In this document: piece by piece, positions 26,500 through 37,200 of the stretch
Position numbering within the stretch: the first letter of the stretch is position 1
Layout of the letters: every line of letters starts with the position of its first letter
Origin: Plantago major
Taxonomy: Eukaryota > Streptophyta > Magnoliopsida > Lamiales > Plantaginaceae
Assembly: GCA_026545765.1 (NCBI GenBank)
Contig: CM048844.1
Coordinates: 3,534,001-3,598,000, forward strand
Length of the DNA: 64,000 nucleotides
Direction: 5' to 3'
Made by a program: the position numbers and the translations under genes
Notes under the pieces: generated by a model
Seen by the model: only the letters and a program-made list of their open reading frames with translations
What the model was told of the DNA's origin: nothing
The model's database searches: none

Positions 26500-26950
26500 A
26501 GCTGGATAGGTACACTTGTCGATGGATTTTGACCTCTTGATAAATTTGCTGCACTGTTCTGAATCGGGTCTTGTGGTTGCCTGTTTTCCAAAGGATCCTG
26601 GAAGAGGTTGTCCCATTCGAATCAGTTCTAGAAGAAATACGTGCGTACATTCTATATGATGAGCCTGCAACTTAATACTGTCATATAATCAGTCAAAAGT
26701 ACACATTTGTCTTCATCGATTACTGCAGTTGCAGCCTTACATATAGTACTATTTAGATTCCATAAAAAAGTTACTGCATTGTTTTGCCAGTAGAAGAAAT
26801 CATCCTCGTTAACTAACAAACTATCTTTTACTTGTCTTCTATATAGGCCTAGGGACTCTGACCCTCATCAAGACAAAGTTTGGGACACTATTAGCATGTG
26901 ATAGCAAAGAAACCATAGATGTAAAGACGAGATCAGTAAAGTGGTGTAAT
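26500..26950 (+). pseudogene. Displaced fragment of the U-box kinase gene
   Basis: The segment matches about 37930-38400 in reverse orientation. It includes part of the intron (the shared stretch ctgcactgttctgaatcggg and cctgttttccaaaggatcct), the 3' splice site (tataggcctagggactctga) and the first part of the exon 38042-37766 up to gtgatagcaaagaaacca. Differences include caccTT/tcatTTGACAACTG changes, a deletion that removes part of the exon, and scattered substitutions. Since intron sequence is retained, this is a DNA-level copy and not a retrocopy. Confidence 0.9.
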
Positions 26951-26953
26951 AGT

Positions 26954-27470
26954 ATGAGATTTAATAAAAACTATATATACAGTCAACATACAAAAAATAA
27001 CAATGAAATATATACTAGTTAAAATGCAACTAATTCTACACAATTCCACGTAGGACTAAATGAATCTGGTGTAATAGTATTCAAGATTGGTGTCTATGAA
27101 TTCAAATATATGTTCAAAATATTTTTTAAATTTTTGTAGATAAAGTTATATGAGATTTAATAAAAACTATATATACACACAATATGATAAATATATCTTA
27201 AAATTAAAATGCAACTAATTCTACACAATCACGTAGGACTAAATGAATCTGGTGTAATAGTATTCAAGATTGGTGTCTATGAATTCGTATTGTCATGGCA
27301 AATTCAAATATATGTTCAAAATATTTTTCGATTTTTTGTAGATAAAGTTATATGAGATTTAATAAAAATTATATACAGTCAACATATAAAAAATAACATT
27401 GAATTATATATTGACTATAAAATACAACTAATTCCACAAAATTCTACGTAGGACTGAATGAATCTGGTGA
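26954..27470. repeat. Tandem repeat of about 200 bp, 2.6 copies
   Basis: The phrase atgagatttaataaaaa begins at 26954, 27150 and 27352, so the period is 196-202 bp. Each unit also contains ctacacaattccacgtagga-like and gaatctggtgtaatagtatt phrases. Copies differ by small indels and about 5-10% substitutions by eye. A short ggatggatggatggatag run follows at 27499. Confidence 0.9.
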
Positions 27471-29115
27471 GGTTTAGTCCATTGTGCTTTACATAATGGA
27501 TGGATGGATGGATAGATATGATAAATCTCATAATCATCCAATAGGCTGCAAAATGTTTAAGCGAAGTGAGTTGCACCCTAATGTGTGTGAAAGAGTCAAA
27601 CTCATAAGAAGTCAGCAGGTATATAATAAAAGACATTTATTGTAAAAAAAACTTGGTCACGCAAATTATAAAGATAACTTAATTATATATAATTATGTAC
27701 ACAGTTTTAAAAGGAATCTAATATCTATATTAGTGATGAGTATGCATGAGGGACGAAATGAATGTTTTTAAGTAAAATAATAATGAGAAATTTATAAATA
27801 AATTATAACTATAATATTTATTGTTCCGTTTAATTCAGCTATAAATTCAGTTGTTTATGATACTATTGTATATTATACACACTTGATCACTATTGTAATT
27901 TGTAAGCATCACAAATCATGCATAAAGAACAAGTGTTGGGAGTATTATTAATTGCCACCCCCTCCGTCATGCATTCAGACTTTTCCACATCTTAATCCCT
28001 CTTTTTGGCTTGATTGTATGGCCTAATCAGCATGTAACATGATATTATAGTTAAATATATGTTAATCTAGATCACTTTGAAAAACTTTACATTTTAAAAC
28101 AGACAAATTGAAACCATATAATACCCATGGTAACATACCCATATTCACCATGAAATTCAAGTGCCCTAGCATAGTTAGCAATAATATGAGGTGGTCAATT
28201 AATCTAATAGATCAATATTCATGAACTATGTAAAAACATTTATGTAATTGTAAAGTATCTAACCCAATACAAATTCCAGCTGACACACTTACAAAACTAT
28301 TGACACCAGAGCCAACTTACGGCTATATCCTATGAAGGTCTATCGACATGATCAAGGACTAAACCCGCATAAAGAATATTCTTAAGTAACATTAATGGCC
28401 CAAAGGTTACGGGCCAAAACTAACAAAATCCCTAACAACTACTAATACAATAACAACTTAGAAATGAATTGAATTTCTGACTCTACCTCTGAATTTTGTG
28501 TATGAATGAGTTACAATTATACTACTCCATATTGTTATATCCAAGTAGGATTGGTACTTCCATGATCATGGATCTGATGCTAGAGTTGCACACTACTTGC
28601 AACATGTGGTTCAATATCTCCATGAAACAAATTCCAATTGCCAATTTTGATTAAATTAAATGAGTAAATGAGTTGAACTTGTTCGCTACTACTGTTGTTG
28701 GCTTAAATGAGACAAGTTTCTAGGGCGCTCAAAGTGTCCAATTCTTAACTTTTGACACTCCAATCCTTATCCTTAATTATTCTATCATTAGTTACTAATA
28801 AAAAAACTAGTCAACTTTGCAAAAGACTAACATTTATCAACATATATATAATCACAGGGAGAAAGTCAATTTTGGTCCTAAAGTATACCTAAAATGGCGT
28901 ATGCAGTACCCCGTTTGGTGGTCGTGTGATTCTTGGTCTTATAGTTTGCAAATTTTGACGTCCTTAGTCCTTTTTGCTGACCTGTCGTCAAAGTCAATGG
29001 TTTTGTCCCGATTTTGACCGCCACATCATCTGCCATCTCTACAATTTAAATAATGCAAAAATAAATTCAAAAATTAAAAAAAAATATTGAATTAAAATTA
29101 ACTAATAACTAAAAA
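27471..29115. other. Intergenic, no gene recognised
   Basis: AT-rich DNA without coding signals. The patch 28855-29035 (ttttggtcctaaagtatacc ... gaccgccacatcatctgcca) has the wording of a dispersed non-LTR or MITE-type repeat seen in many dicot genomes, but I cannot name it. Confidence 0.4.
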
Positions 29116-29120
29116 GTATA

Positions 29121-29332
29121 CTCCCTCCGTTCCAGTTTCATTTACCCGTGGGAGCGGACACAAATTTTAAGAAAAAAGTGAATAAAGTAAGAGGGATGGT
29201 AATAAAGTAGAAGAAATAGTGGATAAAGTATTTATGAGAGATAGAGATAGTTTACATTAATAAAGTAATTGGTAATTGAATTTGAGACGGTCCAAAACGG
29301 AATACGGGTAAGTGAAACTGGGACAGAGGGAG
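29121..29332. mobile_element. Stowaway-type MITE (212 bp)
   Basis: Terminal inverted repeats CTCCCTCCGTTCCAGTTTCA and TGAAACTGGGACAGAGGGAG (complementary over about 28 bp including ttacccgt/acgggtaa), flanked on both sides by TA, which is the target duplication of Tc1/mariner-related MITEs. No coding capacity. Confidence 0.93.
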
Positions 29333-29474
29333 TAAAAAACAACTAATCTGAACTGAATGGACCTAAACCGAACTGATCAATTGTAGTATAAGAAATAACT
29401 AAGCTGAATGGATCTGAACTGAATTGAAATTAATGAGTTTTAAGATGAAGAGAATAGAAAATTACTCATATAAG

Positions 29475-29870
29475 AGCCAAGTTTCAAACAGATCTTGTAT
29501 ATATGTCTTCTCCTGACTTGATTTACAATAGACAGGTTTTGGCACAGCTAGGTCCTGCAGCAGAATGTATTATCTGCACACATTGTGTTTTGATCACAGA
29601 CCGAATATAATGCATCAGCGAATAATAATCTACGCAGCTCATCATCGATTATGAGAAGTAATACAAGTAAAATCAACTTAACACTCAACAAAAAGTGAGG
29701 ACAATCACAACGAAGCAAAAATCTTGAACTCACAGTTTACTGATCTAGGAAAAAGAGCAACCAAGGATATAATATATATAGAGAGAATAATCAACTAATG
29801 TATCTTGTTATAAGCCGCAACATGAGGCGATACTAAGCTTTGGATGTAGACACAGGTTTCCATATAGTAG
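29475..29870 (-). repeat. Left arm of a 395-bp inverted repeat
   Basis: 29475-29870 is the inverted counterpart of 33135-33525, 3.3 kb away. Shared landmarks include aagatctgtttgaaacttgg, gacttgatttacaatagaca, ttaacactcaac and tttggatgtagacacaggtt. The arms differ by a few percent plus small indels, and each contains the last codons and 3' UTR of an F-box gene. Confidence 0.92.
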
Positions 29871-30255
29871 GGACATCTTTCAAGTCGACCGAACCCGTTC
29901 TTTCTAAAAGGTTCTGTAAACGAATTCGTTTTGGGATCATAAACCACGAAAGCTAAGGTTGGCTCCGATGCTCTGAGCATCAGAATTTCACCATTGGGAG
30001 TTATGGACACGAACCAAAGATGTGTGACGACGGGACTGCAGGCAAGAGGATCATGAGGAATAGTAACCAGTTTTTCCCAACAATTTCTGGAGTTCAAAAT
30101 CCAGATATCTATGCAGGCAAGAGGATCATGACGAATTTTTTGCTGGAGATTATAGAGCACCATGCTTTCGAAACGAGCCTCAACCTCAAAAGGTCTTTCA
30201 CTGGAAGTCGTACCAAGATTTCGGAGATCAAATCTTCAGAGATATAGCTCGCCAT
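29795..30255 (-). pseudogene. F-box/FBA protein gene with internal deletion
   Basis: The ATG at 30255 opens an F-box: MASYISEDLISEILVRLPVK, then DLLRLRLVSKAWCSI. This is the SKP1-binding module of SCF ubiquitin ligases. That frame stops at 30109 after 48 codons. A second frame (to 29795) then carries the C-terminal half of an F-box-associated domain: DIWILNSRNCWEKL, then FVVYDPKTNSFTEPF and SLVSPHVAAYN. About 200 residues expected between them are missing. A 20-bp direct repeat (gcaggcaagaggatcatgag / gcaggcaagaggatcatgac, about 30039 and 30115) lies at the break, which suggests the deletion arose between short homologies. As it stands it can encode only a 48-residue F-box peptide. Confidence 0.8.
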
Positions 30256-30774
30256 TGGAATGGAATCGAATGACACCAATTTTTGAGTTCCTTAGCATTC
30301 ATATATATTAATTCCAGACTCTGAATCCTGATCCTAATAGTAATATATGATCCCATGGGCCCAAACCTAATTCACTTACTGATCTAACAACAAGGCCCAA
30401 ATCGTGGACCGCATTTTTAGGGATTTTCCATGGGTTGAATACACAATAACTTCTGGCCCAAGAGTTAACGAATTGCATGTATCTTCAATTTGAAATTCTT
30501 TGAACCAACTAAATTGAATCGAATCAGTAATATAAAATATAACTATATGAAATCGAATCTGAATGGAATCGAATGGAATCGAATGAGTTTTCAGTTGAAG
30601 AGAACAGAGCCTTAGTACCAAATCTCAATATATTAAAACATGTGCATAAAACCTCCTAGCCATTATTTTTCACAACATTAGGTGCGAGATCTACACTATA
30701 ATTATGTGCACGCGAGTATCGCGTGCCATTTTTTCTAATGTTCCTTTAAGTGTTCTTACTCCATATATTAATGC

Positions 30775-30797
30775 AAAAAAAAAAAAAAAAAAAAAAA
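30775..30797. repeat. Poly(A) tract
   Basis: About 22 consecutive A bases just before the MITE at 30839. Simple sequence; no retrotransposition hallmark such as a target duplication was seen. Confidence 0.9.
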
Positions 30798-30838
30798 CCC
30801 GATTTATTGAAATGTACTCGAAACCTCTTGTTATCTTA

Positions 30839-31088
30839 CTCCCTCCATTCCGGAGAACTTCATACATTAGGGTTAGCACGCAGTTTTATGCGAAAAATTA
30901 AAGTAATGATAGAATATAGAAAATGTGGAAAAAGTGTACTTTTAGTGGTAAAAGGTGTAATTTTAGTGTAAAGTTGATATTGTTTATTATTTGTTGGGCA
31001 TAGTAGTTTTCGTTTTTTGTAATGTATGAAGTTCTGTAGTACAGCTAACAATGACAAATGTATAAAGTTCTGTGGGACGGAAAGAATA
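30839..31088. mobile_element. MITE, Stowaway-like, degenerate
   Basis: Begins ctccctccattccggagaac after TA and ends gttctgtgggacggaaagaa. The inner inverted sequences aacttcatacatta / aatgtatgaagttctg repeat the end motif near 31021. The right terminus is worn (ggaaagaata instead of ggagggagta). Confidence 0.7.
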
Positions 31089-31499
31089 TAATTTATTGAT
31101 ATGTAATGACAATTTTAATTGGTATTAGCTATGGTTGTCGTTGTTGATGTATCTCAACATTGTATAACTAGTTGTGCGTGGTCGAGTTGCGTTTGCATCA
31201 TATGCATTAGTTACGGCCACAAAAGGCCTACATTGATCATTCATTTCGCTAATCAAATTCATCCAGAGTTTGGTCGACCAACTCGATTACTTTGTTGTTT
31301 TATGAAAGGCCCCAGGCCTAAAAGCAAAGCAAACACAAATGTTAAGATTTTGTACGTCTTAATGTAGACCTTGTGGTGTGAATGTCCTATATCAACATGC
31401 AAAAGTTTGAGTGGTCTATGTATATGATATTACTCATAAACTTGGTCTGTGTAATAATATGTCGATGACTTATAATGAAGGATATGAAAGCAGTACCCA

Positions 31500-32815
31500 T
31501 TTGAGAAGATAAATGTTATCATCCTCCAAACTCAAGTTACAATTTGACGTTCCACTGATCATTTCTACAAGAACAACACCAAAGCTGAATATATCAGCCT
31601 TCTCTGTAAGATGGCCAAGCACATCATACTCTGGTGCAAGATACCCTCTGTACGATACGGTTACATACGTTTGTCAATACACACGTTTGATAGCTGTTTA
31701 AAATGATCTAACTAATAATGTTAAAATGATACGGAAATCGTTAGCTCAACTGTGAATCATATACCTGGTGCCTGCGACTTTAGTACTTATATGAGTCTTT
31801 TTGTCATCATACAACTTGGCCAACCCAAAATCTGAAATTTATGGAGTGAAATCAGAATCAAGCAGAATATTGCTTGCCTTCACATCACGATGCACGATTC
31901 TCAGTCGTGATTCCTCGTGAGGATACGAAAGGCCTTTTGCAACTCCAAGCAGATGTCATAACGTCTTGGCCAGTCAAGATATAAACAATTATCCCTAGCT
32001 GCACGAAAACATGGTATATAAGTGGAGATATAAAAGCAAGCTTCAGTCACATAAAGACATGAATGATCTGATGAACCTGATACACATACATACCAATCCC
32101 AAATAGTAGTTGATAAAGACTCTTATTTTCAAGCATAAACCAACAAGCGCTTGACCCCCTCGATGCAGCATCCGTACAACATTTCTTGTGCCGCACTGCA
32201 GATATAGACTTTTTCCATGATTCGACGCCACTAATAATTGTTTAACAGCCACGAGTCTTCCATCTGCTAGTGTTCCCTATTTGCCAGTTTGAGTAAATTT
32301 GTAACATAAGTTCACAAGTCACAAATAAAGAGAACATATTAGAAAAGGACTTGTAATTTTCAACTGCGTTTGTCGGTTTGCCTTATAAACAGGTCCAAAA
32401 CCCCCCTCCCCAAGCTTGTTAGCAGGACTGAAGTCTTCTGTTGCGGCTCACAGTTCAACATATGTATATGTATATGGTCGTGCATCTATCCCAAGTAGCT
32501 CTGGAGATTGATATAGAAACTTTACTCTTTAATTTGTCAAGATAATCATGAGCTACTGATACAATACAGTTTGTTGATTATTCAACTAGCTAGCAGTCAA
32601 GGTATAAAAATCCCACCTTCATCTTCAAAGTTTTTCAGCTTTCTTTTCTTCTGGTATACATAACAGTATGATCCAAGGAATAATAGAAAAGCTGTTGCAC
32701 CAACTGCAGCAACAATGCCCACAATGGTACGAGTTCGGTTCCTGCTCCGGTTTATATTCCCAAGAACAGGATTATTTCTAACCGTACGTAGGATTAAAAT
32801 CTGTGGAAAAAACTA
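31500..32815 (-). pseudogene. Decayed LRR-VIII receptor-like kinase
   Basis: The minus strand carries, in order: a transmembrane segment (TIVGIVAAVGATAFLLFLGS, about 32720-32660) with basic juxtamembrane KKRKLKNFEDEG; ELLGIDARPYTYTYVEL; then AATEDFSPANKLGEGGFGPV with the ATP loop (about 32447-32390); a worn VAVKQL segment with LENKSL (32250-32100); [17 protein letters not shown] (about 31905); ISDFGLAKLYDDKKTHISTK; and GYLAPEYDVLGHLTEKADIF with the kinase lobe to about 31510. Breaks: TGA at 32450-32448 replaces the arginine codon expected in ELRAATEDF; TAA at 31841-31839 replaces the lysine before ISDFG; a one-base deletion near 31945-31950 shifts the frame. Former exon-intron borders are still visible. 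No extracellular LRR part was found; that side is occupied by the inverted-repeat arm at 33135. Confidence 0.9.
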
Positions 32816-33134
32816 CTAGTCAGTAGTATACAAGCGAAAATAATCTCCAAAGTGCACATTTGATATTGAACCTTGGTAATACATATTCTAAATAGTGTGG
32901 CAAGTATGGTTGAAATGGAAGGTCCATAATTACAATTGTGTTAATGATGTTAAAGCAGCAAAAGATGCTGGTATGGAACCTTGAAATGCATTTCCTTGAA
33001 ACCTCTCCTGTTCATGCTAAATAAGTCCCTTATAAAATAATCTTTACAACATATAATTATATGCTAGCTTATTATTTTGCTAGCTCTTCAAAATTCGATA
33101 CTGGAGTTTTAATTAGTAGTGTCTTACCATATGG

Positions 33135-33525
33135 GAACCTCTGTCTACATCCAAAGCTTAGTATCGCCTAATGCCGCGGCTTAACAAGCTACATTAGTTG
33201 ATTATTCTCTCTATATATATTATATCCTTGGTTGCTCTTTTTCCTAGATCAGTAAACTGTGAGTTCAAGATTTTTGCTTCGTTGTGATTGTCCTCACTTT
33301 CTGTTCGGTGTTAAGTTGATTTTCCTTGTATTACTTCTCATAATCGATGATGAGAATGCTGCGTAAATTATTCGCTGGTGCATTATATTCGGTCTGTTGT
33401 CATAATACAATGTGTGCAGATAATCCATTATGCTGCAGGACCTAGCTATGCCAAAACCTGTCTATTGTAAATCAAGTCAGGAGAGGAAATCATCAGCAAG
33501 ATCTGTTTGAAACTTGGCTCTTTAG
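33135..33525 (+). repeat. Right arm of the 395-bp inverted repeat
   Basis: Inverted counterpart of 29475-29870. Its start retains, on the plus strand, the final F-box-gene codons (YIQSLVSPNAAA then stop), followed by the same 3' flank. The rest of the F-box gene is absent here. Confidence 0.92.
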
Positions 33526-33842
33526 CTAAGAAACCTACTTTTATGAGTAAACTTGTTCAAATATCAGTTCTTGAGCCTATTAGGTCACTATCAGCTAGTT
33601 TGAGTTTAAGTGTTTGAATATGGAAAGTAAGGAGATTAATTTATGTTGAAGAATTGTGAAATTGAATGTGAAAATGTTCGGAGATGGTATATAGTTCGAG
33701 TTGAAGTGTTGTAGTACGTACGAAAATTAAGGAATTTAACATGCACTAAAGAATTGCATGTATAACTGACTGGTTTGATGTGATTCCTAAAATGACCTGA
33801 AATAATTGTAAAAGTGAAACAAAAAACAATTTAGGATAATAA

Positions 33843-34000
33843 TTCTTTGTTCTCTTCATCTTAAAACTCGTTAATTTCATTTCCATTCAGTTCAACTTGG
33901 TTGTTTTTCATACTAAAATAAATTCAGTTCAGATCAGTTATGTTCTGACAAAAAGTTCTGTTCAAACGAAAAATTTTGATCCGACGAAGAGAACAAAGCC
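33843..34000. mobile_element. Small MITE-like element (about 158 bp)
   Basis: The ends tctttgttctcttcatct and gacgaagagaacaaagcc are inverted copies over about 16 bp. Related wording (gttgaagagaacagagcctt, gatgaagagaatagaa) is found at about 30593-30615 and 29443-29460, so the family is present several times here. The target duplication is unclear. Confidence 0.6.
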
Positions 34001-34247
34001 TAAGTCACAATTACCCACCATAGGAAAAAAAAATCAAGAAGAAAAGGTTACCTTGGCAATATATTGTGCATATAGCATTACAATTACCCATGATAGGGCC
34101 AAAAGTATATGGAAACTTTACTGGTATCATATATGCCTAGCTAAAGGCGTAACTGTAAGCCAATTATGAACCTAGGGCCATATGGGGCATACAATTACAC
34201 TACTGCATTGAATTCTTTTCTGTACCATATGTTTGTATGAAATGTAA

Positions 34248-37200
34248 TTAGGCGTTTCGCTGCCACTCCTGAATTGCATAGTAAAGAGCATAGTTCGGAA
34301 GAAGATCACAATTCGCAAGCTTCAGATTCGTCATTGGAGAAGTCTTGTGACCACTATCAAACCATCCTTTGATGGCGTCTCCCTCATACGTGAAACCATC
34401 CGGTGCTATATGTGGATCTGTCATAACTTCCTGGAGATTCAGAAAGAAAAAAGGGATATACTTCAAACTATGCCAGTTGATCGATGTCATAAATTCAAAA
34501 GGTGGAGTGTGATTTGTACCTGATAGATAGGGCAGACAAAATGAGAAGGTATCTTACGCTGACTCTTAGAGTCTGTTGATGATAAATCAGGAGTAAACTG
34601 TGATAAGTCACACACTTCTCTCATAGGCTCCAAGACTTGCCAGACTTCTAAAGCAAGATTCGGTCGATCTACCCGATCCCTTTCACAGCACTCCAAGGCC
34701 AAATTAGCTAACTGCTGCACATGTCTAAGTGGCCAATCCCCAGCTGATGTGTCTAATATATCATCCAACCGTCCACCTTGCAAAGCACATCTCACATCCT
34801 TTACTACCCCCACAGCTGGTCTTCGAGTAAACATTCGTAATAGTATAATACCAAATGAGTAGACATCAGACTCAGGGGTAAGCTCGTCATACGCAGGAGC
34901 TTTAGGTTCCATGTAAGCTGCAGTTTCAGGATTGCATGCATGGGGAATAAAAGTATTATCATCAGTTTGTGATACCAACTCAGGGATACCAAATCCACTT
35001 ATCTTGGTAACAAAATTCACATCAAGAAGAATGTTGGAGGGTTTTAAGTTTCCATGCACACTGTAAATAGTGTTGCTGTTGCCATGCAAAAAGAGAAGGG
35101 CCGAGCATAATTCAATTGCGATTTTGATCCTAGTTTGCCATGGAAGTGAACGAGCTTTTCCTGGGGTGGAAAGGTAAGTTTCAAGGCTGCCATTCTCAAT
35201 GAACTCGTATATAAGTGCCCTGGATTCTGGGCAGGCACCAATAAGCGCTACAAGATTTGGATGCCTCACCCTAGAAAGAACTTCTACCTGCATTTCAAAT
35301 CGGGGTCATGAGAACTAGGATGTTGTTTGGAAAAGAAAGCGACCAGCAGGATGATAGTTCCATAATCCATATATAAAGAACTCCATGCAATTTTTTTATT
35401 CACAGGTAACTTGAATAAAGTATCCCCCTATGCTTTGGAAGAACATATTCGCCACCTTCAACGTTGTTTGAGACACAACTAGAACCCACACAACGTGTCA
35501 CATGTAAAATTATTGGGCTTCTTTCAGAAAAGGTCAATGCAAGATTTAAAGCTTGGGGATTTATTTTTAGATGGCCGAATTTGAGTGGTTCTGGTCTTCT
35601 GGATGCAAATAACAGTATTATATTGCTAAAAGTTAAATTTGATATGGAAATCCGCTTGAAGGGATTTTTGTACGACTAACCTCATATCTGAACTCTGCAT
35701 CACTTTGAGAACCACGAGAGGGCAACATCTTTATAGCAACCTTAACATGGCAAAGGATTCCTTTAAAAACAGCGCCATATCTTCCTTCCCCAATTCTCTG
35801 AGATGGATTAAAATTTTCAGTGGCCTCAATGATGTCCGAGAAAGATACTCCAAAAAGATGAACATCTGATGCTCCTAAAGAATCCTCTGTTTGTAGTATC
35901 CTGTATTTATTGAGTTTTCTAATTACAGAATCATACTCTATCTGAAGTCTATCCCTTGTTTCCTTGAATGTTATTAAAAGATTGACTGCTTGAATTATTT
36001 TGCCCTCTAACTCTTTCTCTGAACAGCAGGCCTCTCTTAATTGTGTTTCCAGTGTAGGCTTCTGGTCCTTGATTAACTGAATTTTCTCTAGACATTCACT
36101 TTTCTGAGTTTTCATCAGTTCTATCTCTTGCCTTTGACTAATCAAAAGTTGCTCAATTTTGTTATTTCTGCGTCTCTCTTCCTGGTAAAGACTTTCAGCA
36201 ACTTCAGCCTATAAAAACAGAATAATACAATTCATGTAACCATAAGTCTAAGCATAATGGTAACAATTCATGCAAAGAAACCCTTCAATTTTCTATGTGG
36301 CTCCACTGAAGTGGCAAAGCCAAAACAGTCTCTGCTTATTTCAAAATCTTGCTGCACCAACTTCTATTAAAATGCTTACACTCCACATAGATAGATAAAA
36401 ATAGAAAGAAAAAGAATCACAGAGAATATAATTGGGAAATTTGGGTTGGAGTTTAAACTCACTAGTAAAATTGTGCACGTGAATTTTCACGTGCCATACC
36501 AAATAGATGAGTGTCTCATATTAAAATTATTTATGCATGACATAAACAATACAATATATATTTAAACTTATAATTAGTTATAAATTCAATTATAATATAG
36601 AAGTATATATGTAATATGAATTATTAATGAAAATATAAATTTTGGTGATTATAATGGGTGGGAGTAGTGGGAGATGATTTACAACTCCCTTCTTTTTTCT
36701 TTTTCTTTTTAGCTTTATTTTTATATATGAAATTTGGAGTCAAAATTAATTTAATTGGACAAAATTAAATTGATTGGTGTAACAACTACCTTTGGGTAGT
36801 TCTCTTTTAGAATAGTAAAGATACTAGGTTTTATTTACATTTTGGTTTTTCATCCGAAATCATTCACAATTCATGCCAAAATGGTTGATAACTATCTCGA
36901 AGAGAAACAGAAAGGCCATTTGATTCTTGCACCTGTTATCGGAAGTATGATCATTTGAATAAAGGGGACTATGGGCATTTCCTAGTGGACCATATGCATC
37001 AGCATTACCCTATAAATTGATGCTGACAGGACAAGACGGGAACAACAAAGAACATAATAAAGTAATAAATGATTGAATTACCTTGTGCACAGCCTCAGAG
37101 GCATCTTCTTCGGCTCTCCATCGCCTCAAAGACCCTTCAAAGGCTATCTGTTTTGAGTTTTCAGCATCTATGGTCTCATTCTCTAGTTTTTCACTCAGAT

